A stretch of DNA of 64,000 nucleotides from BOG-908 sp963795825 (GCA_963795825.1 CAWCIW010000001.1:1116001-1180000), one strand, 5' to 3'. Shown: positions 26,029 to 35,893, numbered from the stretch's first letter. The notes: generated from the letters alone by a model not told the origin. Program-made: numbers and translations.

Positions 26029-26340
26029 ATTAAAGTCCTTTGCTGGGTGTGGTGGCTTAGCTAAGCGGCCGTTCAGAGGCCGCGTGCTGCAGGCGCGTCC
26101 GGGAAGAACCGTGCCACGGTCCTGTCGCCAATATCATGTCGGGTTCACCTGTTCGCCCGCGCCTGTTCAGTGCAGGTGACGCTCCGGCCGGCGCTTTGTC
26201 GCAAGCGTCGCAAGCGCTCCCGGTAAACAGCGCGCGAGCGCAGCACCGCCGAAATCCCACCCAACTACCCCACCACGTGCTATACCTTCTTGTCGGCAGC
26301 ACGCCCGCCGAAAGACCTTACCGAAGCGCCCCCGCAGCCA
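26029..26340. other. Intergenic region upstream of nrdB and the DUF2382 gene
   Basis: Part of a 498-base divergent gap (26029-26526). It contains the palindrome CTTAGCTAAG at 26056-26065 and a GGCCGTTCAGAGGCC hairpin just upstream of the DUF2382 gene. Short frames here show no codon bias or similarity. I see no gene, tRNA or recognisable NrdR box. Confidence 0.4.
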
Positions 26341-26399
26341 AACGGAGCAAGAGTTTTTTGCTTCTTTTTTGCAAAAAAGAAGGCCTTGCTTGCTTGCCC
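26341..26399. repeat. Single repeat arm (T-arm)
   Basis: GCAAGAGTTTTTTG then CTTC-T6-GCAAAAAAGAAGGCC, a TGCA-loop arm with no partner. It lies in the divergent gap upstream of nrdB. Confidence 0.85.
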
Positions 26400-26526
26400 A
26401 CAATGCCACAGATAGCGGCGTCAAGCCTGGTCAGCCCCCACATTTAGTGCATACTGCTCCGATCACTGGCCAACCCGCCCAGGCAGTCCATATCCAGCCA
26501 GCCGCCCCGACACACAGGATCAATCC

Positions 26527-27558
26527 ATGGATCAGAACCTCCCTACGGCCCTAGCGATCGACGTGCTGCCCGTCCGATTCGACCTGCTGACCGAGAACCC
26601 GGTCTACAAGCCGTTCCGCTATCCGTGGGCATACGACGCCTGGCTGACCCAGCAGCGCGTCCATTGGCTGCCGGAAGAAGTCCCGCTGGCCGACGACGTG
26701 AAGGACTGGCACCGCAACCTGTCCGACGGCGAGCGCAACCTGGTGACGCAGATATTCCGCTTCTTCACGCAGTCGGACGTGGAAGTGAACAACTGCTACA
26801 TGAAGCATTACAGCCAGGTGTTCAAACCCACCGAAGTGCTGATGATGCTGTCCGCGTTCAGCAACATCGAGACGGTGCATATCGCCGCCTACAGCCATCT
26901 GCTCGACACTATCGGCATGCCGGAGACGGAATACCAGGCGTTCCGCAGCATCAAGGAGATGCGCGACAAGTTCGACTACATGCAGTCCTTCACCGTGGAC
27001 AGCAAACACGAGATCGCCAAAACCCTAGCCGCGTTCGGCGCCTTTACCGAGGGGCTGCAGCTGTTCGCGTCCTTCGCGATCCTGCTGAACTTCCCGCGCT
27101 TCAACAAGTTGAAGGGGATGGGCCAGATCGTGTCGTGGTCGGTGCGTGACGAGACGCTGCATTGCCTGTCGGTGATCAAGCTGTTCCGCACGTTCATCCA
27201 GGAAAATCCCGAGATCTGGACGGAGCAGTTGCGGCGCGAGCTGTATGTCTGCTGCGCCACCATCGTCGATCACGAGGATGCTTTCATCGATCTCGCGTTC
27301 GAGCTGGGGCCGGTGGAAGGGCTGAATGCCAGCGAGGTGAAGCAATATATCCGTTTCATCGCCGATCGGCGGCTGATGCAGCTTGGCCTGGCGCCGCTGT
27401 TCCATGTGGAGCGCAACCCGCTGCCCTGGCTGGACGACATGCTGAATGCGCCGGAGCACGCCAACTTCTTCGAGAACCGCTCGACGGAATACAGCAAGGC
27501 ATCGACCGGCGGCACGTGGGACGACGTGTTCCCAGAGGTAGCCGGGCACGCCGACTAG
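26527..27558 (+). CDS. nrdB: Class Ia ribonucleotide reductase beta subunit
   Basis: Houses the di-iron/tyrosyl radical used by NrdA. The ligands fall at the same numbers as in E. coli for the first four: Asp84, Glu115, His118 and the radical Tyr122 (HIAAYSHLL); the later ligands are Glu175, Glu209 and His212 (RDETLH). The C-terminus ends with a FFENRSTEYSK-type tail that contacts the alpha subunit. 343 residues; the ATG at 26527 has AGGA 7 bases upstream. nrdA is not adjacent. A strong bidirectional hairpin follows. Confidence 0.95.
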   Translation: MDQNLPTALAIDVLPVRFDLLTENPVYKPFRYPWAYDAWLTQQRVHWLPEEVPLADDVKDWHRNLSDGERNLVTQIFRFFTQSDVEVNNCYMKHYSQVFKPTEVLMMLSAFSNIETVHIAAYSHLLDTIGMPETEYQAFRSIKEMRDKFDYMQSFTVDSKHEIAKTLAAFGAFTEGLQLFASFAILLNFPRFNKLKGMGQIVSWSVRDETLHCLSVIKLFRTFIQENPEIWTEQLRRELYVCCATIVDHEDAFIDLAFELGPVEGLNASEVKQYIRFIADRRLMQLGLAPLFHVERNPLPWLDDMLNAPEHANFFENRSTEYSKASTGGTWDDVFPEVAGHAD

Positions 27559-27579
27559 CCGGTCGCACTCCAGGCAGTT

Positions 27580-27622
27580 GCGGGGCGAAGGGCGGCGTGG
27601 GTTCGCCGCCTTTTCGCCCCGC
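27580..27622. terminator. Bidirectional terminator, nrdB / rhodanese gene
   Basis: GCGGGGCGAA-GG-GCGGCG pairs with CGCCGC-CTTT-TCGCCCCGC around a 6-base loop. It is a long GC stem between convergent genes. Confidence 0.65.
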
Positions 27623-27648
27623 ATCGGGTCTGGGTCAGATGCTGTCGC

Positions 27649-28038
27649 CTAGCTTTCGGCGCAGGGCAGCCCATCCGCTTTCCAGCCCAGGCCCGTTCGC
27701 GGTGGGCCCTCGAATCCGTAGGCGATATTGTAGCAGGTGCCGAAACCGCCGGCCTCGGCCGCGCGCGCCGCGGCCAGGCTGCGCACCCCGCTTCGGCAAA
27801 GGAAATACAGGGTCTGGTCGGCGGTGGCGCCGGCCGTGCGCATTTCCGACAGAAACGCCGGGTTCACCGATCCATCGGCAAACTGCCAACTCACCAGCAG
27901 AGGGGCCGCCCCGGTCGCGGACAGGTCGGGCACCCCGATTTCGGCCCATTCCCGTTCGGTGCGCACATCGACCAGACGGGCGTGAGGGTTGGCCAGGAGT
28001 GCCGACCAGGCCTCCTTCGGCATGATGTTTTCAGCCAT
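27649..28038 (-). CDS. Rhodanese-like domain protein
   Basis: A single rhodanese domain of 129 residues: ARLVDVRTEREWAEIG at the front and the catalytic loop CRSGVRS (Cys nucleophile) later, consistent with a sulfurtransferase. The acceptor is unknown. The ATG at 28038 has AGGAAG 7 bases upstream. It is divergent from the histidine kinase across a 243-base gap without other genes. Confidence 0.88.
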   Translation of the reverse strand: MAENIMPKEAWSALLANPHARLVDVRTEREWAEIGVPDLSATGAAPLLVSWQFADGSVNPAFLSEMRTAGATADQTLYFLCRSGVRSLAAARAAEAGGFGTCYNIAYGFEGPPRTGLGWKADGLPCAES

Positions 28039-28281
28039 TCAAACTCTTCCTGTGCGGTCCAGCGTTGCGAAAGGTGGCCGTAGCACCTGCAAAAGACAAT
28101 CGCGCCCCGCAGCCGGCTGTGTCATCCTCCCTGCCCGTCGGGGATTGGAGCTGAGGCCGCAAGATCGCGGCTGAAAAACAACGGGACACGTCATTTCGAT
28201 TCATGGCAGTGTTCAACTCAGGATCGCCTGGTGCCAGGGCTTCGAGGGGTAGTCACGGGGTATCAGAAGGAAGACGCGTCC

Positions 28282-29886
28282 TTGCATGCCTGGTTCGACC
28301 TGTCGCAGTTCACGCCACATGGTTTCTGCCTGGCCTGGCAGCCGGGCCTGGTCTGGCTCGAGGCGGCCTCGGATATCCTGATCGCCCTGGCGTATTTCTC
28401 GATACCGGCGGCGCTGCTGGTGTTTCTGCGCCGACGCCGGGATCTGGCGTTCAAGCCGGTACTCGTATTGTTTGCCGCCTTCATCCTGGCCTGCGGCACC
28501 ACGCATGTGCTGGGCGCAATCACGCTCTGGGTGCCGCTGTATTGGCTGGATGGCGGGATCAAGGCACTCACGGCGGCATTATCCGTGGCCACCGCCGCGC
28601 TCCTGTGGCCACTCCTGCCGAAAGCGTTGGCATTTCCCTCGCCGGCGGTGCTTCGGCAAACCAACCTCGCTCTGGCGGAGCAGGTGGCGATAGCGCAAGC
28701 CGCGACGAAGCAGGTGACGGAGAGCAAGGCGATGTTGCGCAGGCTGTATAGCCATACGCCGGCAGCGCTGCACGCGGTAGGGCCGGACGGCAAGCTGCTG
28801 GAGGTGAGCGACCGGTGGCTCAGCATGCTCGGGCTCCAGCGGACCGAGGTGCTGGGGCGGCCGATCGCCGATTTCTACACGGCGGACAGCGCGCTGGACT
28901 CGGCGGACCATCTCGCCGGCCTGCACGCCGGCACCGCCTCGGTGAACGCCGCGCGCCGCATGCGCTGCAAGGATGGCCGGATAAGAGACGTGGAGCTCGC
29001 GGTAGAGATCGAGCGCGACGAGAGCGGGCACGTGCAGCGCGTGCTGGCGGCGGTCACCGATGTAACCTCCCGCAAGGAGGCCGAGGCCGCCTTGCGCGCC
29101 GCGGAAGACCGTTTGCGCCACGCGCAGAAAATGGAGGCGGTGGGCCAGCTCACCGGCGGTATCGCGCATGACTTCAACAATCTGCTGACCACCATCATGG
29201 GTTCCCTCGAGCTTCTGCAGCAGCGCACGGCGCTCGATGAGCGCAGCGGCCGGCTTGCCTCCAACGCGCTGGACGGCTCGCGTCGGGCGGCGCGTCTCGT
29301 CAGCCAGCTTCTGTCGTTCTCCCGCAAGCAGCGCCTCACGCCGGAGCGGCTGTTCATCGGCGACGTGGTGCATGGCATACGCGACCTTCTCGAACGCTCT
29401 CTCGGCGATCGCATCCGGCTGGAAGTGCATGGCGAGCTGGATGTCTGGCCGGCGCTGGCAGACCACAACCAGATGGAGGCAGCACTGCTCAACCTCATCA
29501 TCAACGCGCGCGATGCGATCGCCGGCGAAGGCACCGTCACGATCGGCATTGCCAACCGGGTGCTGAACCAGGCGGCCCTCGCCGGCTCGGCCGGCTATCT
29601 CTATGACGGGGCAGAACCGCCAGGGCCCGGCGACTACGTCGTGATAACGGTGACCGATACCGGGGCGGGCATGGAGCCCCAGGTGCGCGCCCGGGCCTTC
29701 GAGCCGTTCTTCACCACCAAACCGCAGGGGTCCGGCACCGGCCTCGGCCTCTCTCAACTCTACGGTTTCATCAACCAGTCGGGCGGCGCCGTCCGGTTGC
29801 GCAGCGCCCCTGGCGAGGGGACGGAGATCGAGCTGCTGCTGCCGCGCGCCGACTGCGAGCTGATCGAACTGGCGCGCATGGGATGA
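28282..29886 (+). CDS. Histidine kinase with ethylene-receptor-like membrane domain
   Basis: A 534-residue sensor kinase. Residues 1-110 hold three membrane helices closely resembling plant ETR1: SDILIALAYFSIP and FILACGTTH keep the counterparts of ETR1 Asp25, Tyr32, Ile35, Pro36, Ile62, Cys65 and His69 (here 31, 38, 41, 42, 68, 71, 75). A coiled linker leads to a PAS domain (about 165-280), a HisKA domain with phospho-acceptor His296 (GGIAHDFNNLL) and an ATPase domain (N box NLIINARDAI about 406, DTGAGM about 459, GTGLGLSQ about 486). There is no receiver domain. The start is TTG at 28282 with AGAAGGA 8 bases upstream; a GTG at 28231 is an alternative. Confidence 0.88.
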   Translation: MHAWFDLSQFTPHGFCLAWQPGLVWLEAASDILIALAYFSIPAALLVFLRRRRDLAFKPVLVLFAAFILACGTTHVLGAITLWVPLYWLDGGIKALTAALSVATAALLWPLLPKALAFPSPAVLRQTNLALAEQVAIAQAATKQVTESKAMLRRLYSHTPAALHAVGPDGKLLEVSDRWLSMLGLQRTEVLGRPIADFYTADSALDSADHLAGLHAGTASVNAARRMRCKDGRIRDVELAVEIERDESGHVQRVLAAVTDVTSRKEAEAALRAAEDRLRHAQKMEAVGQLTGGIAHDFNNLLTTIMGSLELLQQRTALDERSGRLASNALDGSRRAARLVSQLLSFSRKQRLTPERLFIGDVVHGIRDLLERSLGDRIRLEVHGELDVWPALADHNQMEAALLNLIINARDAIAGEGTVTIGIANRVLNQAALAGSAGYLYDGAEPPGPGDYVVITVTDTGAGMEPQVRARAFEPFFTTKPQGSGTGLGLSQLYGFINQSGGAVRLRSAPGEGTEIELLLPRADCELIELARMG

Positions 29887-29900
29887 TCGGCGGGCGGGGC

Positions 29901-30086
29901 GCAAGCAAGAAAGCAGTCCTTTTTCGAGAAAAAGGACCAAAAAGCTTTTATCCCGACGCCGGCACGACATGTCGGCTGTTACTGCAACCGCATCGACTGG
30001 AAGAACGAACGTAAGCTGTGGGGCAGGCGTCAGAGCAAAAGCTTTTTGGTCCTTTTTCTCGAAAAAGGACTGCTTTCTTGCTTGCC
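29901..30086. repeat. Intergenic repeat element, full (C-arm / core II / C-arm)
   Basis: Both C-arms have CGAG/CTCG loops and AAGCTTTT boxes. The core stem is GACGCCGGCAC with CAGGCGTC; the centre reads CTGCAACCGCATCGACTGG. Located between the kinase and the DUF779 gene. Confidence 0.9.
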
Positions 30087-30180
30087 TGGATGCGTCACCT
30101 TTATCGGATTTGGTATTAGCGGGAGGAGTCCTCCCGCGCAGGAGAGTCGACCAGGTCAGGAAATCAACTAAGGTGGCGCC

Positions 30181-30558
30181 ATGCCAGATCGCGTCACCGT
30201 CACAGATCCTGCCGCCCGCGTGATCGAGCGCCTGGCCGCCGAACATGGGCCATTGCTGTTCCACCAATCCGGCGGGTGCTGCGACGGCAGTTCGCCGATG
30301 TGCTACCCGCGCGGCGAGTTTCGGGTGGGCGCGCAGGATATCCGCCTGGGCGAGATCGCCGGGCACCCGGTGTATATCGGGGCGGCGCAATTCGCACTCT
30401 GGGCGCACACGCAGCTGATAATCGACGTGGTGCCGGGGCGCGGCGGGGGGTTCTCGCTGGAGGCGCCCGAGGGAGTGCGATTCCTCACGCGTGGGCATGT
30501 GTTCACGGCGGAGGAGGCAGCCGGGTTGGCGCCGGTGCGGACGGGGGCGGAAGCGTAA
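30181..30558 (+). CDS. DUF779 domain-containing protein
   Basis: A 125-residue DUF779 protein with the Cys-rich signature HQSGGCCDGSSPMCYP and the C-terminal FSLEAPEGVRFLTR. The family often neighbours aldehyde dehydrogenases, with no proven reaction; no such gene is adjacent here. AAGG is 8 bases before the ATG. Confidence 0.88.
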   Translation: MPDRVTVTDPAARVIERLAAEHGPLLFHQSGGCCDGSSPMCYPRGEFRVGAQDIRLGEIAGHPVYIGAAQFALWAHTQLIIDVVPGRGGGFSLEAPEGVRFLTRGHVFTAEEAAGLAPVRTGAEA

Positions 30559-30685
30559 GGAAGGCCTTCTTTTTCGAGAAAAAGAAGCAAAAAGCTTTTG
30601 CTCCCTGTCGGGTGATGGGGAAATACTCGCCGACAGGGACCAAAAGTCTTTTGCTTCTTTTCTTCAGAAAAGAAGGCCTTTCTTA
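30557..30685. repeat. Intergenic repeat element, full (T-arm / core I / T-arm)
   Basis: The left T-arm is CGAG type with AAGCTTTT; the right is TTCAGA type with AAAAGTCTTTT. The core is CTGTCGG...CCGACAG. It touches the DUF779 stop on one side and the thiolase stop on the other. Confidence 0.92.
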
Positions 30686-30686
30686 C

Positions 30687-31859
30687 TCAGCGCTCAACGC
30701 ACATAGCCACGCCCATTCCGCCGCCGATGCACAACGTGGCCAGCCCCTTCTTCGCATCCCGCTTGCCCATCTCGTGCAGCAAAGTCACCAAAACCCGCGC
30801 GCCCGACGCGCCGATCGGGTGCCCCAGCGCGATCGCGCCGCCATTGACGTTCACCCGCGCGGTATCCCACCCGAGATCCTTGTTCACCGCACAGGCCTGC
30901 GCGGCGAACGCCTCGTTCGCCTCGATTAGATCGAGATCACCCACGGACCATCCTGCGCGCTGCAGCGCACGGCGCGTCGCCGGGATCGGCCCCGTGCCCA
31001 TCACCGCGGGATCCACGCCGGCGGTGGCAAAACTCGCGATACGCGCCAGCGGCGTGAGCCCGCGCTTCTGCGCCTCGGCGCCGCTCATCAGCACGAGTGC
31101 GGCCGCACCGTCATTGATGCCGCTGGCATTGCCCGCCGTCACCGTGCCGGTCTTGCTGAACGCCGGCCGCAACTTGCCCATCGCCGCCATGTCGCTGTCG
31201 TGACGGATATATTCGTCGGTATCGACGACCACGTCGCCCTTGCGTCCCTTTACCGTGACGGGCGCGATCTCGGCGGCGAACCGGCCGCTCTTGCTCGCGG
31301 CGGATGCCTTGGTTTGTGAGGCCACAGCGAGCGTGTCCTGCATTTCGCGGGTGATCTGGTATTTCTCCGCCACGTTCTCCGCGGTGATGCCCATGTGATA
31401 GCCGTGGAACGCGTCCCACAGACCGTCCTTCAGCATGGTGTCGGTCATTTCCAGCGCACCCATCTTGGTGCCGGCGCGCAGATAGGCGGCATGGGCGGAC
31501 AGGCTCATGCTCTCCATGCCCCCGGCCGCCACCACAGCGCTCTCGCCGGTGCGTATCTGCTGGGCGGCCAGAGCCACCGCGCGCAGCCCGCTGCCGCAGA
31601 CCTGGTTGATGCCGAAGGCGGTCTTGTCGTCCGGGATGCCGGCGTGGTGGGCGGCCTGGCGCGCCGGGTTCTGGCCCTGGGCGGCGGCCAGCACGTGGCC
31701 GAGTATCACCTCATCGACCTCGCCGGGTGCCACGCCAGCGCGCTCCATCGCGGCGCGCAGGGCGGTGGCGCCCAGCTCGGCCGCGGATACCGCGGCGAAG
31801 GCGCCGTTGAAGCTGCCGACGGGCGTGCGCGCCGCCGATACGATGACGATGTCTTCCAT
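30687..31859 (-). CDS. Acetyl-CoA C-acetyltransferase (thiolase)
   Basis: Condenses or cleaves acetoacetyl-CoA. The 390 residues include the nucleophilic Cys in INQVCGSGLRAV, His in LGHPIGASG and the second Cys in ATLCIGGGMGVA. The sequence fits the biosynthetic PhaA/AtoB branch, so it could serve PHB synthesis with the phasin, or beta-oxidation with the FadB-like gene 2 kb away. The ATG at 31859 has GGGAG upstream. It is divergent from the amidase. Confidence 0.94.
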   Translation of the reverse strand: MEDIVIVSAARTPVGSFNGAFAAVSAAELGATALRAAMERAGVAPGEVDEVILGHVLAAAQGQNPARQAAHHAGIPDDKTAFGINQVCGSGLRAVALAAQQIRTGESAVVAAGGMESMSLSAHAAYLRAGTKMGALEMTDTMLKDGLWDAFHGYHMGITAENVAEKYQITREMQDTLAVASQTKASAASKSGRFAAEIAPVTVKGRKGDVVVDTDEYIRHDSDMAAMGKLRPAFSKTGTVTAGNASGINDGAAALVLMSGAEAQKRGLTPLARIASFATAGVDPAVMGTGPIPATRRALQRAGWSVGDLDLIEANEAFAAQACAVNKDLGWDTARVNVNGGAIALGHPIGASGARVLVTLLHEMGKRDAKKGLATLCIGGGMGVAMCVER

Positions 31860-31949
31860 GGCGGATTTTCTCCCGGTTTATCTTGGCTGATAGATAGGCA
31901 TGCGGGCGTGGGTAATCCAACGGGCGGGGCTTCGGGTTGGGACAGGCAG

Positions 31950-32133
31950 GGAAGGGAGAAAGCAGTCCTTTTTCGAGAAAAAAGACCAAAAAGCTTTTGC
32001 TCCGACGCTTGCACGACGACCTCGGCGCTCAATGCAGCCGTATCGGCTGGCAGAAAAAGCGTAAGCTCCGGTGCAGGAATCATAGCAAAAGCTTTTTGGT
32101 CCTTTTTCTCGAAAAAGGACTGCTTTCTTCCTG
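31950..32133. repeat. Intergenic repeat element, full (C-arm / core II / C-arm)
   Basis: Fills most of the 312-base divergent gap between thiolase and amidase. The core stem GACGCTTGCAC faces GTGCAGGAATC (two mismatches); the centre GCAGCCGTATCGGCTGGC is a strong palindrome. Confidence 0.9.
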
Positions 32134-32171
32134 CCTGCCCCTATACGCCAGTAACACTCCCGCAAGGCACC

Positions 32172-33641
32172 ATGCCCATGTACGAAGACCTCGACGCCAC
32201 CGCGATGGCCGAACTCGTGGCCACCGGCAAGGCGAGCGCCGCCGAGTTGCTGGAGGACGCGATCGCCAAAACCGATGCCACCGCCGCCACGCTGAACGCG
32301 GTGCCGATCCGCTTCGACGACGTAGCGCGGGCCCAGGCCAGCGCGCCCCTAACAGGCCCGTTCGCCGGCGTGCCGTTCCTGCTCAAGGATAACGGGCAGG
32401 CCTTCGCCGGCCAACTCCACACCAACGGCGCCGCGGCCTATCGCGACCGCCGCCCCGCCGAGCACAGCTTCTACACACGGCGTTGCCTGCAAGCCGGCCT
32501 GGTGATCTTCGGCCGCACCGCAGTGCCGGAGCTCGGCCTCAAGGCGGTGACCGAGACCAAGCTCTGGGGCGCCACGCGCAATCCTTGGGACACCGCACGG
32601 ACGCCTGGCGGCTCCTCCGGCGGAGCGGGCGCGGCGGTGGCGGGCGGGCTGGTGCCGATGGCCGGCGCCAGCGACGGCGGCGGCTCCATACGCATCCCGG
32701 CAAGCTTCAACGGCCTGTTCGGGCTCAAGCCCGGCACCGGCCGCGTCTCCGCCGGCCCGCAGGCCGGGCTGGTCTGGGAGGGCGCATCGAGCAACGGCGT
32801 GCTGACGCGCAGCGTGCGCGACACCGCCCGCATGCTCGACGTGCTGTGCCATCCGGAGCCGGGCGATCCGTTCGCGCCCGCGCCGCCGGAGCGGCCGTAT
32901 GCCACCGAGACAGAGATCCCGCCGGGCCGCCTGCGCATCGGCTTCTCCACGGCCTCGCCGCTCGGCACCCCGGTGCACCAATCCTGCATCGACGCGGTGC
33001 ACGCGGCGGCCCGGCTGCTGGAGTCGCTCGGGCACGAGGTGGAGGAGGCAGCGCCAGAGGTGGACGGCGCGGCGTTGGCCGCCTGCTACATCAAATTGTA
33101 TCTGGGCCAGGTGGCCGCCGAGATCGCGGCCAGCGGGGCGGCCGACGGCGCGTTCGAGCCGGAGACGGCATTGCTCGCCATGCTCGGCCGCGCGCTGTCC
33201 GCCGGCGAATATGTGGGCGCGCATTTGCAGTGGAACGGGTTCGCCCGCGCGCTCGGGCGTTTTCATCAGACCTACGATCTGTGGATGACGCCGAGCGTTG
33301 CCGCGCCGCCGGCCCGCATCGGCGAGCTGGATACGCCGCCGGGGCAGCTTCGCCTGGCGTCAGCGATACGCACGTTGCGCGCGGGGCGGCTGATGCTGAA
33401 GGCCGGCCTGCTGGACCGCATGGTGCAGACGAGCCTGGCGCGCACGCCGTTCACCCAGCTTTCCAACCTGACGTTCACGCCCAGCATGTCCGTGCCGTTG
33501 CACATGGCGCCGGCCGAGCCCGGCGGGCGGGACCTGCCGGTGGGGGTGCAGTTCGTGGGGGCGCAGGCGAGCGAGCCGATGCTGATCCGGCTGGCGGCGC
33601 AGTTGGAGCAGGCGGCGCCCTGGGCGGCGGTCGCGCCGTGA
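32172..33641 (+). CDS. Amidase (amidase signature family)
   Basis: A Ser-cisSer-Lys amidohydrolase of 489 residues. It has the Lys in PFLLKDN, the Gly/Ser-rich signature TPGGSSGGAGAAVAGG with both serines, and the nucleophile region ASDGGGSIRIPASFNGLFGLKP. The substrate cannot be told; GatA is unlikely because gatB/gatC are absent and the C-terminus differs. Starts at ATG 32172 or 32178, after AAGG. Confidence 0.9.
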   Translation: MPMYEDLDATAMAELVATGKASAAELLEDAIAKTDATAATLNAVPIRFDDVARAQASAPLTGPFAGVPFLLKDNGQAFAGQLHTNGAAAYRDRRPAEHSFYTRRCLQAGLVIFGRTAVPELGLKAVTETKLWGATRNPWDTARTPGGSSGGAGAAVAGGLVPMAGASDGGGSIRIPASFNGLFGLKPGTGRVSAGPQAGLVWEGASSNGVLTRSVRDTARMLDVLCHPEPGDPFAPAPPERPYATETEIPPGRLRIGFSTASPLGTPVHQSCIDAVHAAARLLESLGHEVEEAAPEVDGAALAACYIKLYLGQVAAEIAASGAADGAFEPETALLAMLGRALSAGEYVGAHLQWNGFARALGRFHQTYDLWMTPSVAAPPARIGELDTPPGQLRLASAIRTLRAGRLMLKAGLLDRMVQTSLARTPFTQLSNLTFTPSMSVPLHMAPAEPGGRDLPVGVQFVGAQASEPMLIRLAAQLEQAAPWAAVAP

Positions 33642-33720
33642 GCGGCGGTGTTGCGGGGCGGCTTGCCTTTCTGCGCTCCTGTGCAACACACACCCTAAAT
33701 CATCGCATCAGGGGCCCAGG

Positions 33721-35788
33721 ATGACCGAGATAAACGCCGTGACCGACCTCACCACGCAGGACGGCGTGGCCGTGCTGACGGTAAATTCGCCGCCGGTGAA
33801 CGCGCTGTCGGCCGCTGTGCGCGAGGGTATCCTCTCGGGCATCGAAAAGGCCGGGCAGGACGGCAATGTGCGCGCCATCGTGCTGGCCTGCGCCGGCCGC
33901 ACCTTCATCGCCGGCGCGGATATCACCGAGTTCGGCAAGCCGATGACCGGGCCGTCATTGCATGACGTGATACGCGCGATCGAGGCCAGCCCGAAGCTGG
34001 TGGTGGCCGCGATCCACGGCACCGCGTTGGGCGGCGGGCTGGAGACGGCGCTCGGCTGCCATTACCGGGTTGCGGTGCCGAGCGCGAAATTGGGCCTGCC
34101 GGAAGTGAAGCTGGGCCTGCTGCCGGGTGCCGGTGGCACGCAGCGGCTGCCGCGCGTGGTGGGCGCCGCGCAGGCGCTCGACATGGTGACGTCCGGCACG
34201 CCGATCGGCGCCAAGCAGGCGGCCGAAAAGGGGCTGGTGGATGCGCTGGCGCCAGAGGGCGAGTTGCTGGCGTTTGCGGTCGATTTCGCTCGCAAGGCGG
34301 TGGCGGACGGCAAGCCCCTGCGCAAGATACGCGACATGAGCGTGCACGCCGAGCCGGGCCTGTTCGCCGATTTCCGCCGCACCAACGCGAAGAAGTTCCG
34401 CGGATTCGAAGCGCCGGAGAAAAACATCCAGTGCATCGAGGCGGCGGTGACGCAGGATTTCGACGCCGGCGAGGCGACGGAGCGTCGGCTGTTCATGGAG
34501 CTGATGACCGGCACGCAATCTGCCGCGCAGCGCCATCTGTTCTTCGCCGAGCGCGAGGCGCAGAAAATCCCCGGGCCTGCCGAAGGGCACCGTGGTGCGC
34601 GACATCAAGAAGGTGGGCGTGATCGGCGCCGGCACGATGGGCGGCGGCATCTCGATGAATTTCCTCAGCGCCGGCTATGCGGTGACGATCGTGGAAGCCA
34701 ACGAAAAGGCGCTCGAACGCGGCGTGGGCATCATGCGCGGCAATTACGAGAACACCGCCAAGAAGGGCCGCCTGACGCAGGAGCAGGTGGAGCGCAACAT
34801 GGGCCTGCTCACGGCAAGCATGCGCTTCGAGGACCTGGCCGATTGCGACCTGGTGATCGAGGCGGTGTTCGAGAACATGCAGATCAAGCGCGAGATCTTC
34901 GGCAAGCTCGACAGCATCGTGAAGCAGGGCGCGATACTCGCCAGCAACACCAGCTATCTCGATATCGACGAGATCGCGTCGGTGACGAAGCGGCCGCAGG
35001 ATGTGTGCGGCATGCATTTCTTCTCGCCGGCCAACGTGATGCGGCTGCTCGAAGTGGTAAAGGGCGAAAAGACCGCGCCGGACGTGCTGGAGACGGTGAT
35101 GCAGCTCTCCCGCAAGATCGGCAAGGTGGCCGTGGTGGCCGGCGTTTGCCACGGGTTCATTGGCAACCGCATGCTGGAGCCGCGCCAGCGCGAGGCCAAC
35201 AAGCTGATCATGGAAGGTGCGATGCCATGGGATGTGGATCGCGTGATTTATGATTTCGGCTTCCCGATGGGTCCGTTCCAGATGGCCGACCTCGCCGGAC
35301 TGGATATCGGCTGGTCCGCCGATACCTCGAAGGGCGTGACCCTGCGTGACCAGCTTTGCGAGCGCGATCGCCGCGGCCAGAAGACGCGCTCGGGATTCTA
35401 CGACTACAACGAGAAGCGCGAGCACACGCCGTCGCCTGTCGTCGAGGAGCTGATCCTGAAGCAGTCGGCGGAGCGGCAGATCACGCGCCGCAAGATCGAC
35501 GACCAGGAGATACTGGAGCGTTGCATCTATACGATGATCAACGAGGGTGCGCGCATACTGGAAGAGGGCAAGGCGTATCGCGCGTCGGACATCGATATGG
35601 TGTGGCTGACGGGCTACGGATTCCCGGCATATCGCGGTGGGCCGATGTTCTATGCGGATACGGTCGGCGTGCCGCATGTGGTCGATAGGTTGCGCGCGTA
35701 TCAGTCGATGTCGGAGGCGGATTTTGCGCCGTCGGAGCTGCTTCTGAAGGTAGCGGCCGAGGGTGGCGGGTTCAGCGGCAGGAAGTAA
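33721..35788 (+). pseudogene. FadB/FadJ-type 3-hydroxyacyl-CoA dehydrogenase/enoyl-CoA hydratase, frameshifted
   Basis: A bifunctional beta-oxidation enzyme split by one extra base. The first frame from ATG 33721 covers the enoyl-CoA hydratase/isomerase domain (FIAGADITEFG, TALGGGLETALGCHYR) and ends the shared linker at KIPG near 34575. The following LPKGTVVRDIKKVGVIGAGTMGGG is in the next frame, which runs with full similarity to 35788: the NAD-binding Rossmann domain, FFSPANVMRLLEVV, and the C-terminal domain. An extra C or G in CCCCGGGCC (34569-34577) explains it. Both halves are otherwise intact, so this may be an assembly error or a recent mutation; the second half could initiate at GTG 34592. 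Confidence 0.85.
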
Positions 35789-35789
35789 G

Positions 35790-35893
35790 CGAAGCAAAAG
35801 ACTTTTGGTCCCTGTCGGGGAGAACTTCCCCAACACCCGACAGGGAGCAAAAGCTTTTTGCTTCTTTTTCTCGAAAAAGAAGGCCTTGCTTCC
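35790..35893. repeat. Intergenic repeat element, left arm truncated (core I / T-arm)
   Basis: Only GCAAAAGACTTTTGG remains of the left arm; core CTGTCGGGG...CCCGACAG and a CTCG-loop T-arm follow. It begins right after the FadB-like stop, before the GT2 gene. Confidence 0.88.

Noticed and set aside
26029..26526. Short open frames in the gap before nrdB
   Set aside because: They lack ribosome-binding sites, codon bias and similarity and overlap a repeat arm.
34561..34600. Programmed ribosomal frameshifting in the FadB-like gene
   Set aside because: The site CCCCGGGCC is not a known slippery sequence, and homologues are encoded in one frame; mutation or sequence error is simpler.
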